From: Chlamydiia bacterium | GTDB taxonomy: Bacteria; Chlamydiota; Chlamydiia; Chlamydiales; Simkaniaceae | NCBI GenBank assembly: GCA_030429605.1 | Contig: JAUIEV010000002.1 | Span: 310,001 to 374,000 of the forward strand | Reading direction: 5' to 3' | DNA length: 64,000 nucleotides | In this document: one piece after another, positions 54,901 through 63,843 of the stretch | Layout: each line of letters opens with the position of its first letter | How positions within the stretch are numbered: the stretch's first letter is position 1 | Position numbers and translations under genes: made by a program | Notes under the pieces: generated by a model | The model's input: only the letters and a program-made list of their open reading frames with translations | Told to the model about the DNA's origin: nothing | Database searches by the model: none

Positions 54901-57900
54901 CGCCTTTCTCGGTATGAACTGCTCATTAATGGTGCGTCTATTCTTCCAGCATTTGATGAGGTGTATACCTCAGAACAGCTTCGAGAAGATGAGATGAGGG
55001 TTGCACGAGCTGAGCGGATTTCACGTGAAGCTGAAGCACCAACGCGACCCGCAAAAATACGAGTGAATGAAGCAAAAGAAGAATTGAAAGATATGGCTGG
55101 TATGTACACAACATTTATGTATGTGTACGGCACGAGAATTGGTGGAGAAGATCGAACACAACGAATTGATGAAAGCATTCATAACGTTATTGCAGCTGAC
55201 CTTGATTTTATTGCACGGTCTCCACGAGGTACTCGAGAATACCAAGCTCGTTTTGATGAATTAAAAGCGAGTCGAATTGGTGAGTATGCCCGAGCAGAAG
55301 AAGATCCAACGCTCAGAGACATCATGCAAGCTGTCAGCAATGCTGACACTCCGGCTGAAAGACCGGCTGTGTTCAAGCGAGAACTTTGTCGAATTATTGA
55401 TCGAAGAGATGATATTTCATGGCTTTCAAAAATATGGATTAAAAATGTATCCATTCCCTTAGCTATGACATTTGTGCCATTTTTTGTAGGTCGGACCTTC
55501 GATAACGCGTTGTGGAAAATTAGAGTACTCATTCACAATGTCACCAACAGCGATGGAGAGAATCCAATAACTGTTGTTGATCCAAAAATCATTCGTGAAA
55601 TCTCTAATTTCTTAACGAAATATCGCCAGGGTATTGATACATGGGCGAGTTCCTCTATAGGCAGAACGCGCGATGAAGCATTGGAACACTTTTTACTCAG
55701 CACTCGTCAGAACAATGGATGGAAACCTGATGAAGTCTATGACAACTTGGGTGATTTGCTTGTTACAGAATTCTTTGCAGATAGTTCAGTTGCAGATCGA
55801 CCGGGAGCTCTTGCATCTACATATTGGGAAAGCGCGACTACAGCTCCATTCTCTATGACGCCGCTTGGTATTGTTGGAAACATTGTCGCATGGCCATTAA
55901 AATTTGCGGGCTATACGCTTGCCAGCTGCACTATGGCTGTTGGGTACCTCGGTGCGCTCGGCGTTCAGTCAGTATGGAACGCAGGTAGCCGTTTTGTTAT
56001 GAGAAAAGTTGTAATGAACACGCAGCTCGTTGAGCAACTCTCTACGACGGCAAAAAATTCGCTCTACAATGAAGCCTATATGACAACACTGAACCGTCTC
56101 CTTATGAAGCAGTTACGAGAAGGGCATAAAAAACTCAGAGAAATTGAAAAAGACACTGAAACAGAAAAAAACCTCCAGCTTGCTCCGCGCGTTATTGATA
56201 ATGAAGCCGCGCCAAGAAGAGAGGCACTCGAACATCTTTCCGTAGCGTGGAATAATCTCAAAACAAAACTACCTGCCGGAGATGAAAGGCTCGAAACCTA
56301 TGAAAGGATGATGGATGGCTTGAGAGGGGCTCTCAATGAAGAAGGTGCTCTTGTAGGAATTGATACGCCTGCCTTTAACAGCTTTATGCATGAATTTTCC
56401 AAAGAACTATGGAAGCTACATAACGCCTTTAAAAAAGAGAATGTGAACGATAAGTTTCCTGAGAAAACAAGAGATGCTGTCGCAGAACTTATTGAGCAGT
56501 TTATCGTTGTTCTCGACAAACGAGCTCCAAGAGATCCAGGAAGAGCACGAGAGGGTGGCATTGCTGAAACAGTGCAAAATGCAGCCCGAGCAGTTGCCGT
56601 AGACCATGCAGCCGACTCTGTTGCAAACTTGCTACTCCTTGGTTGTCAAACGCTGTTTGAAGGAGATTTCCTCGAAGAACAGCTTGCTACTGCACTGGAA
56701 GAATCAGTGAAAACAATGCTTTTTGAAGCACCTCCTAATGACCCCGACCAAGAACTCGAGCATGCTGCTATCGAACGTGCTGCCACACACTATTTGAACC
56801 TGATCATAGAAAGCGTTGTGAATACAACGATTGATGGCGCACCAAGCGCATTGAAGGACGCAAAACTGAAGCCTGCAAAAGAGCTTATCGATTGGATAAA
56901 AATATCATTTAGTGACGGAGTTGGCCTTAGATGTGATGCACCAACACTTCAAAAAAATGTCACTACATCATGGACCGAAAAAATGCGAGAGTATCGAGAA
57001 GCGGGAGATGTTGAAAAGTTACGTGAAATGCACCGCGAGCTGAGCGCTCTGTTAACGGAGCTTACCTCAAAAGGAAGCCAGCTTGTGTATGATACATCGC
57101 TGACACTTCAAATGAAAAGACAACTTGGTGAAGCACGAGATGCTGTTGCAAGAGCCCTTGGACTCGTTCAAGATGAGCTAGAGCCTGTCCTTGTCAGAGC
57201 TGACGCAGAGCGACTCTCCGAACAAGTTTCTGAACACACAACATCAGTAAGAAACACACTCCACCATGCACGAGATCAACTTGTTGGTATCACAAGAGAG
57301 AACCTACGCACACTCGAAGCTGTTGAGATTGAACGCCTTCATCACCATGCTGATGCAGCAGATGCTGCAATTGCGCACATAGATTCTCCTGAACCAAGAC
57401 TTCAAACTCGTTTTCAAGCTGCAGAAGCTGCAACAGCACACCTGCGAAGATTTAAATCGCGAATTCTCTCACATAGGGCACATGTAGAAAGACTTGAAGC
57501 ATTGAGAGCACAAGTTGGACAGTTTGCTGATGCACGAAGAAGAGGACTTCTAGAAAGAGGACGGGCTCATGGCGCTGCAGAGGAAATTGCAGCAAACGTT
57601 TCAGGTGGACTTGGAGAGGCCAATTTAATTCGCCGTCGTATTGAAGAAACCCTTTCTCTCTTTGGTGAGAGTGATGGACTTGATCGAGAGAGACTTGAAG
57701 CAGCCCTTGCAGTCATTCAACGTGCAAGAACAGCTGAAGATGTAAACGATGCTCGCGCAGCCTTTACAGAGGCGGTTAATGCCTTAATAGGTGCTGACAC
57801 AACGACTGTGATTGAAGAAAAAGAGGCATTAACGAGAGCACTTTCTCAAAGTGCAGATCGGATTGATAGCTACAATGTCCAACTAGAAAGAGAGCGTGGT

Positions 57901-58233
57901 GGAGAGGATGCCCCTGATATCGCTGGACTCGTTGAAGGGGTAGAAAGACGAATCGCCGAATTAAAAACATGCGTCGATGGATTGAAATACCCACCGCAGC
58001 TCAACGCGAACCTCGTTGATCTCTCTCCGGGATCAGGAGCCTCTACATGGATTAAAGCAATAGTCTACTCCGAAATGCAACGGAGAGGAAAACAAGCACT
58101 CAGCATGACAAGAGATGAAGTGGTTTTCAAAGGCGCTGTCCACCATGCTGCAGGGTCTATTGTTCGATCACTTGCAGATCCAAGTGAAGTTCGACGCCGA
58201 AATCAGTGGGTTGAAGAGGTCGCGGCTAGATAA
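51958..58233 (+). CDS. Giant orphan protein, 2091 residues
   Basis: The longest unbroken reading frame here, starting MAVRSDAYYESAARRLRQPG with AGAGG upstream. No known domain is recognised. The N-terminal ~60 residues are Gly/Ala-rich (GLGGAANIAAGTASGIGFVA). Residues 70-830 are helical with heptad-like stretches. About 840-900 is an Ala/Pro/Arg linker (AAAPRPPAARPARASDAAAA). A helical middle follows, with two hydrophobic patches: LAMTFVPFFVG near 1170 and SMTPLGIVGNIVAWPLKFAG near 1300-1330. The rest is long, charged and coiled-coil-like. No cleavable signal peptide. Size, layout and lack of relatives would suit a secreted host-interacting or structural protein, but no function can be assigned. 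It stands alone between ffs and the BioD-like gene. Confidence 0.85.
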   Translation: MAVRSDAYYESAARRLRQPGFTSEDWGLGGAANIAAGTASGIGFVAHRGLEEFGRLLGSPLRGFAEGTLTGALTNILRLARTDLHPTLAEIGASFSVLSPLDGGVPRPNAPYGELLRLSNALKELLRSEVGESEAIIAPIPDEHRASLQEFVDFVDGIPAETPAEDAVSLEGRAELLRSTLSTLHFVFSNNVPKLIQAKEFLQTILEDILRKANGDCLRAKTLIEAALRTRTLSADDKETLLRHLTFITEHPALFGGTTHTTEEVVALKASLEADEPLDFDRLDVVRNQIDDALQVQSGELERAALLLRARIFDPESGILKEATDALLGPRGVVSRTVDDAPPSLRSSCDALIPLLRNPVPQKHLARGYFSALEYYFNAHKEAFLGRALETDEKTHVREMFRVTGKRVLSGEFRSEDFRALKEILAPMVDAIRADAALPASIDRARFIAHIQVVLAVDEGEAESFEISDAAGVSLRNLAQYMTVCKSKNLLTPQVVDGLRALEVLGSSENVVHLTHVEKSLCIRLHDALHTAVIERAGAAYGLFHNLKRDLLNPEHGVLPQFIDEYFRDVGADATRVMHELSLLEGTHVHLDRVRQALHHVEDLQLRFETLLHRPQTAQERADIVTISEILRATLDVGNASVLEGRMRAFSTARGRLASAFEQEQGIVQRHVVGLVHQVEGMVDNLTGRIDRMTHTLPQDHLLFQLRSGMRALRESLHSDLEETFATDKEELTRVVETLIRNTSSNTDKERVLGRPHTETALFSSSLRRLSSALPGIRFPESPEEKRDLLSYIDLILSQTQETIESHRHYSDLQRGVDGLTGTALRAVDDASAVFERRIRGVVGGGLPSFGTGAAAPRPPAARPARASDAAAAGARDAAAEAPPLEAGSLGTLCGGLFSGAMHYLHSAAEAVGTFSLGSFAGFVNHHLRTTVTDYVQEYRDLDQTHREEILGVIATCAERLEAAQEEGIPAYLQAMQDAAARLSRYELLINGASILPAFDEVYTSEQLREDEMRVARAERISREAEAPTRPAKIRVNEAKEELKDMAGMYTTFMYVYGTRIGGEDRTQRIDESIHNVIAADLDFIARSPRGTREYQARFDELKASRIGEYARAEEDPTLRDIMQAVSNADTPAERPAVFKRELCRIIDRRDDISWLSKIWIKNVSIPLAMTFVPFFVGRTFDNALWKIRVLIHNVTNSDGENPITVVDPKIIREISNFLTKYRQGIDTWASSSIGRTRDEALEHFLLSTRQNNGWKPDEVYDNLGDLLVTEFFADSSVADRPGALASTYWESATTAPFSMTPLGIVGNIVAWPLKFAGYTLASCTMAVGYLGALGVQSVWNAGSRFVMRKVVMNTQLVEQLSTTAKNSLYNEAYMTTLNRLLMKQLREGHKKLREIEKDTETEKNLQLAPRVIDNEAAPRREALEHLSVAWNNLKTKLPAGDERLETYERMMDGLRGALNEEGALVGIDTPAFNSFMHEFSKELWKLHNAFKKENVNDKFPEKTRDAVAELIEQFIVVLDKRAPRDPGRAREGGIAETVQNAARAVAVDHAADSVANLLLLGCQTLFEGDFLEEQLATALEESVKTMLFEAPPNDPDQELEHAAIERAATHYLNLIIESVVNTTIDGAPSALKDAKLKPAKELIDWIKISFSDGVGLRCDAPTLQKNVTTSWTEKMREYREAGDVEKLREMHRELSALLTELTSKGSQLVYDTSLTLQMKRQLGEARDAVARALGLVQDELEPVLVRADAERLSEQVSEHTTSVRNTLHHARDQLVGITRENLRTLEAVEIERLHHHADAADAAIAHIDSPEPRLQTRFQAAEAATAHLRRFKSRILSHRAHVERLEALRAQVGQFADARRRGLLERGRAHGAAEEIAANVSGGLGEANLIRRRIEETLSLFGESDGLDRERLEAALAVIQRARTAEDVNDARAAFTEAVNALIGADTTTVIEEKEALTRALSQSADRIDSYNVQLERERGGEDAPDIAGLVEGVERRIAELKTCVDGLKYPPQLNANLVDLSPGSGASTWIKAIVYSEMQRRGKQALSMTRDEVVFKGAVHHAAGSIVRSLADPSEVRRRNQWVEEVAAR

Positions 58234-58263
58234 TTAAAGAATCGTTGTGCTACAAAAACACGT

Positions 58264-59379
58264 ATGAATAAACGTGCACTTTTTGTAGCCTCCAGTGGGC
58301 AAGATGTTGGAAAAACAACGACGTGTTTAGGGCTCCTTGCCGGACTTCGAAAACGGGTTTTACACATTGGATTTATGAAACCTGTCGGCCAGCAATATGT
58401 CACCTCTGATGAAGGCGAAAAAGCCGATAAAGATGTCCTTTTATTTAAAGAACACTTTCACCTACAAGAACTCCTCTCAAGTATGAGCCCTGTCCTCATT
58501 CCTCGTGGGTTTACGAAAGAGTACCTGGATAAAAAAATTTCCGTTCAGACGCTCATCGAAGCAATTCAATCAGGGTATGCAGACGTCTCCCAAAATAAAG
58601 CGTGCACTATTGTCGAAGGAACCGGGCACGTTGGTGTCGGTTCAATCTGTGACCTGAACAATGCGACTGTTGCAAAACACCTAGGCATAGATGTTCTTCT
58701 CATACTGAGTGGTGGCTTAGGCTCAGCCTATGATACACTCATGATCAACAAGGCGCTCTGCGACCATGTTGGTGTGAAAATCAAAGGAGTGATACTGAAT
58801 AAAGTCCTTCCTGAAAAAATGGAGATGATTTCACACTACTTTACAAAAGCGCTTGCGAGACATTCCATTCCTCTTTTAGGATGTATTCCTTTTACACCAC
58901 TGCTGAGTAAGCCATCACTTTTAGACCTTTCTCACCTCCTCAATGCAGAATTTTTGTCAGGACGAGAAAATGCACTCTTCCACCCCGATGATATTAAACT
59001 TGTTGCGACAAGCCTTGATAGATTTAAAGAGATTCTCTGTGAGGGTCAGTTGCTTATTACACCTGCCATTCGAGAAGACATCATTTGGGCAACACTCACC
59101 TCTTTCTGGGATAAAAAAGTCATGGAAAGGGAACGGCTGCACGTTGGACTCATCCTTACAGGAAGTATTCCGTGTACACAGAAAATAAAAGACGAGCTTG
59201 AAAAAGCAAAAATACCGGTCCTTTATACTTCTGAAAACAGTTTTGATGTCACAAAAAAAATTACGACACACATCTCAAAAATTCGGAAAGAAGACCTTGA
59301 AAAAATCCACACCGCGATTGAAATCATGGAAGATCATATAGACTTCCCTCAACTCATTAAAACATTCTCACTGTCTTAA
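58264..59379 (+). CDS. BioD-like / DRTGG-domain ATPase (Pta N-terminal type)
   Basis: A 371-residue protein. The P-loop ASSGQDVGKTTTCLGLLAGL opens a dethiobiotin-synthetase-like fold (residues 1-220) with IGFMKPVGQQY, TIVEGTGHVGVGS and VKIKGVILNKV. A DRTGG-like region follows (about 225-340). This pairing is the N-terminal regulatory part of large phosphotransacetylases, here without the catalytic acetyltransferase domain. It could sense nucleotides and regulate acetyl phosphate metabolism, or act alone. A role in biotin synthesis is less likely, since no other bio gene is nearby. Its stop abuts that of the convergent heptosyltransferase gene. Confidence 0.75.
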   Translation: MNKRALFVASSGQDVGKTTTCLGLLAGLRKRVLHIGFMKPVGQQYVTSDEGEKADKDVLLFKEHFHLQELLSSMSPVLIPRGFTKEYLDKKISVQTLIEAIQSGYADVSQNKACTIVEGTGHVGVGSICDLNNATVAKHLGIDVLLILSGGLGSAYDTLMINKALCDHVGVKIKGVILNKVLPEKMEMISHYFTKALARHSIPLLGCIPFTPLLSKPSLLDLSHLLNAEFLSGRENALFHPDDIKLVATSLDRFKEILCEGQLLITPAIREDIIWATLTSFWDKKVMERERLHVGLILTGSIPCTQKIKDELEKAKIPVLYTSENSFDVTKKITTHISKIRKEDLEKIHTAIEIMEDHIDFPQLIKTFSLS

Positions 59380-60345
59380 TCAAAGCTGCATGTACCATTT
59401 TGTAAAAGAGGCAGGGTCGAACTCTTGCCGTTTTATGCACCCATGATGTGAACACGACTTGAGCACTGGACACTTGAGCGGAAACGTCCGCCTTTCAGGG
59501 CACGCCCCGAAAACAAAGTGATCCTGTTGATTTTGTGGTGCAAAAAGTGCAGGCTGAGTTGGACCAAAAAAAGAAAATGTAGGCACCCCAAATAAAGCAG
59601 CTAAGTGTAGCTGCGCAGAATCCATTGCGACAACACCTTTTGCTGACTGTGTCAGCGTCATCCATTCCTTATAGGAAGGTCGTACATGCCTTGTGCGAGC
59701 TTTCATAAAAAACCCTTCAAGCTGTTTTGCTTCTTTTTCGCTCCCACAAATAAGATCGTATTCTCTCCCTTCTAGAAGTTGTTCAAGTTGTGAAAAAGGA
59801 ACCATTTTCCCGTTCCACAAAGAACACGGCGCAACAAGCAAAGGCTCAGTACGTACGCGTGTGCACTGAAAGGTTGGGTAGGTAGATGGAATGGTTTGAT
59901 GAAATGCCTGTGCAACAAGTGACACGTACTGCATTGCCATATACTCACCTTCTAAAGGGTAGGAACGGTCATGTGACACCCTGTTCAACCACTCTTGAGG
60001 TGCTCTCCCAATTTTTACGTGAGAGCGGGCTGCCATATGAACAACGCCAGACTTTGTGTTCCCTTGAAAGTCGAGTGAGACATCAAATAAAGAGGCTCTT
60101 ATTTTTCGATATGCAGTAAAGAGATCGGTTACCATCGCCTCTTTTTTCCGGAAAGCTCGGAAAGGTAGGGAAATAATTTCGTCGGCAACTCCGAGCGCAT
60201 CGAGAAGCGCTGCATACTCAGATTCAACAGCCCATGTCAACACACACCCTGGGTGCAGCGTTTTCGCAAAGAGTGCTGATGGCACTGTTTGTATAATGTC
60301 TCCTAAAGAAGAGAGCTTAATAAATAAAATTTTCTTTGCTTTCAT
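59380..60345 (-). CDS. GT9-family heptosyltransferase (WaaC-like)
   Basis: A 321-residue ADP-heptose:LPS transferase-like protein starting MKAKKILFIKLSSLGDIIQT, the GT9 hallmark. It also contains LTWAVESEYAALLD, VSLDFQGNTKSGVVHMAA, VAPCSLWNGKMVPFSQL (usual GSSWxxKxWP region), GVVAMDSAQLHLAALFGVPTFSFF and GPTQPALFAP. It would add the first heptose to Kdo-lipid A. Four Cys and a His near the C-terminus (FGACPERRTFPLKCPVLKS) are a common feature of this group. Start ATG 60345 is preferred over TTG 60348. It lies head to head with the POT gene, with only 26 bases between starts. Confidence 0.88.
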   Translation of the reverse strand: MKAKKILFIKLSSLGDIIQTVPSALFAKTLHPGCVLTWAVESEYAALLDALGVADEIISLPFRAFRKKEAMVTDLFTAYRKIRASLFDVSLDFQGNTKSGVVHMAARSHVKIGRAPQEWLNRVSHDRSYPLEGEYMAMQYVSLVAQAFHQTIPSTYPTFQCTRVRTEPLLVAPCSLWNGKMVPFSQLEQLLEGREYDLICGSEKEAKQLEGFFMKARTRHVRPSYKEWMTLTQSAKGVVAMDSAQLHLAALFGVPTFSFFGPTQPALFAPQNQQDHFVFGACPERRTFPLKCPVLKSCSHHGCIKRQEFDPASFTKWYMQL

Positions 60346-60371
60346 CAAAAATTTGTGTAGAACAATAAAAT

Positions 60372-61718
60372 ATGAGTAAGTCTATCAAGAAAACACATTT
60401 GAGTGAAGATGCAGCGTATTTAAAAGCGCACCCGAAAGAAATGCTGTGGCTTTCAACTGCAGAAATGTGTCAGCGATTTGCTTTTTGGGGCGTTGGAAAC
60501 CTTCTTGTTCTCTACCTTATCCAGTTTTTTGATATCTCAACACCGGACGCAACACACATTTACGGAATTTTTACAGGCGTCGGGTTTTTTCTTCCGGTCC
60601 TTGGTGGCTACCTCACAGATAGGTGGAACTACTCCTCTCCGATTATCTATGGCTTTATTGCGACAGCCCTTGGCTGCTTTATGCTTGCCACAACGATCTA
60701 CTCTCTTATTTACCCAGCCCTCTTTCTCATTGCTCTTGGAGGAGGAATCTTCACTCCTTGCATCTATGCACTGCTCGGTAAAGCATACAGCGAGAAGCAC
60801 CACTTACGGGAAATTGGCTTCTCTATTTACTATGCAGCTGTCAATCTCGGTGTCTTCGTTGCAATGATCGTTTTGGGGCTCATGATCAAGTACCATGGAT
60901 GGCGAGCGGTCTTTATCACCTCTGGAATCATCCAACTTATTGGACTTTTTACGTTTTATAAAGCGCGTTCCTTTTTTTCAGAAAAAGAACTGAAGCCGGC
61001 AAAAAAGACCAAAAAAACTGAGAGTACTCCGCTTTCTTCATGGGAAAAAGAGCGGCTTATACTCATTTCCATTTTCTGTTTTATTTCTATTTTCTTCTGG
61101 GCATCTTATAGCCAAAATGGTTCGTCGATTGTCTATTTTGCATACAAGTTCACTGATAGATATGTCTTTGGCTGGGAAATGCCAACACCTTGGATCATTT
61201 CCATTGAAATGTTGTATCTTATACTCCTCGTTTTCCCAATAACCTTCTTATACTTATATTTGCGCTCAAGAGATGCTGAGCCAACACCTCCAATGAAACT
61301 CTCTCTGAGCATGTTTGCAATGTGTATATGCTACGTTATTTTGGTTCTTGCTTCTGAATTCATACCTCAAGGCGCACGTTCAGCAGAAGTCAGCCCGTGG
61401 TATATGGTTGGAGCTTTCTTTTTAATGGCCATTTCAGAGTTACTTATGGCTCCAATTAGCCTCTCTCTTGTGACAAACCTCTCTCCCAAACGGTTCACAG
61501 CACTCTTTGTTGGTATATGGTACTTCTGCATTGGAATAGCATACTATCTAGGAGGGCTCGTCGCAGGGCTCGTAGCTACCATGAAGTTAACGAACTTTTT
61601 TTCAATTTTTGCAGTTCTTTCCTTCATTGTTGCATTCTGTACGCTGCTCTTTACGCGGAAGCTGAATTCGATGCGACACCTTGAAAAGTTTCCCGGAGAG
61701 AAAGATCCATCAATGTAA
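60372..61718 (+). CDS. POT/PTR-family peptide transporter
   Basis: A 448-residue proton-coupled oligopeptide transporter with about 12 membrane helices. The helix-1 motif usually ExxERFxxYG reads AEMCQRFAFWG here, with the second Glu replaced by Gln. The family segment GGYLTDRWNYSSPIIYG is intact, and a cytoplasmic Lys-rich loop (KPAKKTKKTES) separates the halves. Peptide import suits an intracellular parasite that takes amino acids from its host. The 3' end overlaps the convergent arginase gene by 68 bases. Confidence 0.9.
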   Translation: MSKSIKKTHLSEDAAYLKAHPKEMLWLSTAEMCQRFAFWGVGNLLVLYLIQFFDISTPDATHIYGIFTGVGFFLPVLGGYLTDRWNYSSPIIYGFIATALGCFMLATTIYSLIYPALFLIALGGGIFTPCIYALLGKAYSEKHHLREIGFSIYYAAVNLGVFVAMIVLGLMIKYHGWRAVFITSGIIQLIGLFTFYKARSFFSEKELKPAKKTKKTESTPLSSWEKERLILISIFCFISIFFWASYSQNGSSIVYFAYKFTDRYVFGWEMPTPWIISIEMLYLILLVFPITFLYLYLRSRDAEPTPPMKLSLSMFAMCICYVILVLASEFIPQGARSAEVSPWYMVGAFFLMAISELLMAPISLSLVTNLSPKRFTALFVGIWYFCIGIAYYLGGLVAGLVATMKLTNFFSIFAVLSFIVAFCTLLFTRKLNSMRHLEKFPGEKDPSM

Positions 61719-62559
61719 GCAGGTTGATCGCAAGATCTTTCGTTACTCCATCAATATCTCTTTCAGGATTGTATTCAACAAGCTCCAAAGTTAAAAAATC
61801 TGGATGTGAAAAAATACGTGGTAGTGAGGAAAACACATCGTCTATGGCAGCTCCATCTGCTTCAAGACTTCCAACACCCGGTGCAACACTCGGATCAAAT
61901 ACATCAAGATCAAAACTTACGCCAAATCCACCTGAAGCTTTTTCCGCTATTGATATTGCTTCTGAAATGCAGGAAGCCATTCCTCTTGAAACAACCTCTT
62001 CGATTGTTATAACGCGTACTCCAAGCCGTTTCAGAAGCGCTGCCTCTCCTTCTTCATACGACCTTGTTCCAACTAAGCACACATGTTCTGGCTTAAGTAC
62101 CCGATCAGCAAAGTGCAGTTCACTCAAACGAGCATCTCCGTACCCCAAAAGACCTGCAAGAGGCATTCCATGAGGAGCCATGGAGGGAGATGTTTCAAAC
62201 GTATGGCTATCCATGTGTGCATCTATCCAAATGAGCCCTATATCGTCGTTTACAGCACGCTTTACGCCATTCCACGTCCCAACAGCTATAGAGTGGTCTC
62301 CACCAACTACAAAAGGGCGCTCTCCTGATGCATACGCTTCAACAATGAGATGAGAGATCGCTCTATTCATCGCTGTAATTTCATCCATTCGTTGCTCTAA
62401 AGAAAGTGTATCAGTGCATGCATTACTATGAGAGGAAAGTATTTTTGTACTTTTTTCCCGAAAATAAGGTGATTGAAATAACTGTATGGGACCATTTTGA
62501 CATTCCCCAATTTGTGCACCCAAGCCAAGACATGCACCAATATAGCAATTTTTCTGCAT
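61651..62559 (-). CDS. Arginase-family ureohydrolase
   Basis: A 302-residue binuclear manganese hydrolase. Metal ligands are present in VVGGDHSIAVGTW, IWIDAHMDSH and VSFDLDVFDPSVAPG. The APHGMPLAGLLG segment is more like arginase than agmatinase, so arginine to ornithine plus urea is most likely. It starts MQKNCYIGACLGLGAQ after a GAGGG site. Its last 68 bases run antisense to the end of the peptide transporter. In chlamydiae arginine consumption has been linked to host interaction; here the role is unknown. Confidence 0.9.
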   Translation of the reverse strand: MQKNCYIGACLGLGAQIGECQNGPIQLFQSPYFREKSTKILSSHSNACTDTLSLEQRMDEITAMNRAISHLIVEAYASGERPFVVGGDHSIAVGTWNGVKRAVNDDIGLIWIDAHMDSHTFETSPSMAPHGMPLAGLLGYGDARLSELHFADRVLKPEHVCLVGTRSYEEGEAALLKRLGVRVITIEEVVSRGMASCISEAISIAEKASGGFGVSFDLDVFDPSVAPGVGSLEADGAAIDDVFSSLPRIFSHPDFLTLELVEYNPERDIDGVTKDLAINLLTLMDLSLRETFQGVASNSASA

Positions 62560-62660
62560 GAAACCCTCTCATTTTCTAAAGCGGGAAAGCATATCGTATA
62601 GAGAAAAAAATTACTAGTTGGGGAGATAAGAAAAGCGCTGTCAGCTCTTTTTTTATAAAG

Positions 62661-62693
62661 ACAAAAAAAAACCCACAATCTGCTTGCGGGCTT
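62661..62693 (-). terminator. Terminator of the 311-residue orphan gene
   Basis: On the reverse strand AAGCCCGCAA pairs with TTGTGGGTT (two G-U pairs) around a five-base loop, followed by a nine-T run (A-run 62663-62671). On the forward strand the stem has mismatches, so it works for the reverse gene. Confidence 0.85.
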
Positions 62694-62719
62694 TTTTTAA
62701 TAATTTATTCTGCTATAAC

Positions 62720-63655
62720 TTATTCACGTACAGAAGATGTAGAAGCTGAATCTCCACCGCCTGCTGCAGCTGAGTCACTTGGAGGAGTATATTCCTCAAT
62801 TTTCATACCGGCTGTTCCACCAGTAAAATCCATGAGCCCCTTCACTCTAAAATCTGTCACGTGCTCAAGCCCGCTTTCACCTATGCAATTTACCCGCAAA
62901 ACAGCATGCATCAGCGCTGATGCTTTTTCAGTTGTATATTGAACAGTCCAACGTTCACCTGGAACGTTATTTGAAATAATAACCTCACCGTCAGTACCCA
63001 TTGCATACGCCATAGCGTGGTTTTGCGCACCGATGCCGGCTTCTTCACTCATAAGCATAATATGCGTGAGTACAGCCGTCTCATCGCCAGCGAATTTTTT
63101 CATTAATGCCGCATACAGCTCATCGCATGATGCGTGTTTGACTCCATCAACTACTAAATCATACCGTCCGCTGCCTGTCTCTCCAAATGCTTGAAAGCTC
63201 GTAAAACGAAGAACATGTTCTTTCAGTGCATTATATGAATCTTTTGGTAGCTTTTGTAAAACATCGTTCAATTTCTCTTTTAGAAGGGATGGATTCAATG
63301 AAACTGTTGTGAGGAATGCATCAATTACAGTTTCATCAACTTTGCCTTTTAGGTACTTATTAACCAATAATTTTGCAAAGCCTACAAAGTCATTTGCCGG
63401 GTTTCCTGATGCATACAGTTGAGTTAAGTTTTTCTCTGCAAAAAACCCTTTTTTAAAGTCAGCTGGGCTCGATGCTTTTGGTAAAATCCCTTTTGCTATT
63501 TCTTGTACAGCCCGTTCCGTCGCTTCACACTCTGAAATGACCGAATCAGCTGGTGAGCCTCGGCTCACGGGCGAGCCACTTTTCACAGATGCCGTGTCAA
63601 CGCTTGATGAACTAGATGGTGGTGTTGCCGGTCTAAAACCAAATAATGCTGCCAT
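62720..63655 (-). CDS. Orphan protein with Ser-rich N-terminal tail, 311 residues
   Basis: It starts MAALFGFRPATPPSSSSSVD, preceded by AAGGAG seven bases upstream. Residues 1-45 are Ser/Pro/Ala-rich and likely disordered; 45-290 look like a folded mixed alpha/beta domain (for example YDLVVDGVKHASCDELYAAL and VLRVNCIGESGLEHVTDFRV); the tail is again Ser/Ala/Gly-rich. There is no signal peptide or membrane helix. No family recognised. The disordered Ser-rich start without a Sec signal is compatible with a type III secretion substrate, but this is inference. It has its own terminator, so it is a single-gene unit. Confidence 0.75.
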   Translation of the reverse strand: MAALFGFRPATPPSSSSSVDTASVKSGSPVSRGSPADSVISECEATERAVQEIAKGILPKASSPADFKKGFFAEKNLTQLYASGNPANDFVGFAKLLVNKYLKGKVDETVIDAFLTTVSLNPSLLKEKLNDVLQKLPKDSYNALKEHVLRFTSFQAFGETGSGRYDLVVDGVKHASCDELYAALMKKFAGDETAVLTHIMLMSEEAGIGAQNHAMAYAMGTDGEVIISNNVPGERWTVQYTTEKASALMHAVLRVNCIGESGLEHVTDFRVKGLMDFTGGTAGMKIEEYTPPSDSAAAGGGDSASTSSVRE

Positions 63656-63843
63656 AATATTACTCCTTCCCTCGTATAATAATATTATAACATTACAAAC
63701 GATATAATTTAAAGTTTAATTTATAAAGTATGAATAAATTGAAATATTATATGCCATTTATAATTAACAACTTATAAAATATGCCTATATAGTATTTCAA
63801 TAAACAATTTGATACAAGGGACTTAGAGAGTAGGTATTTTGTC

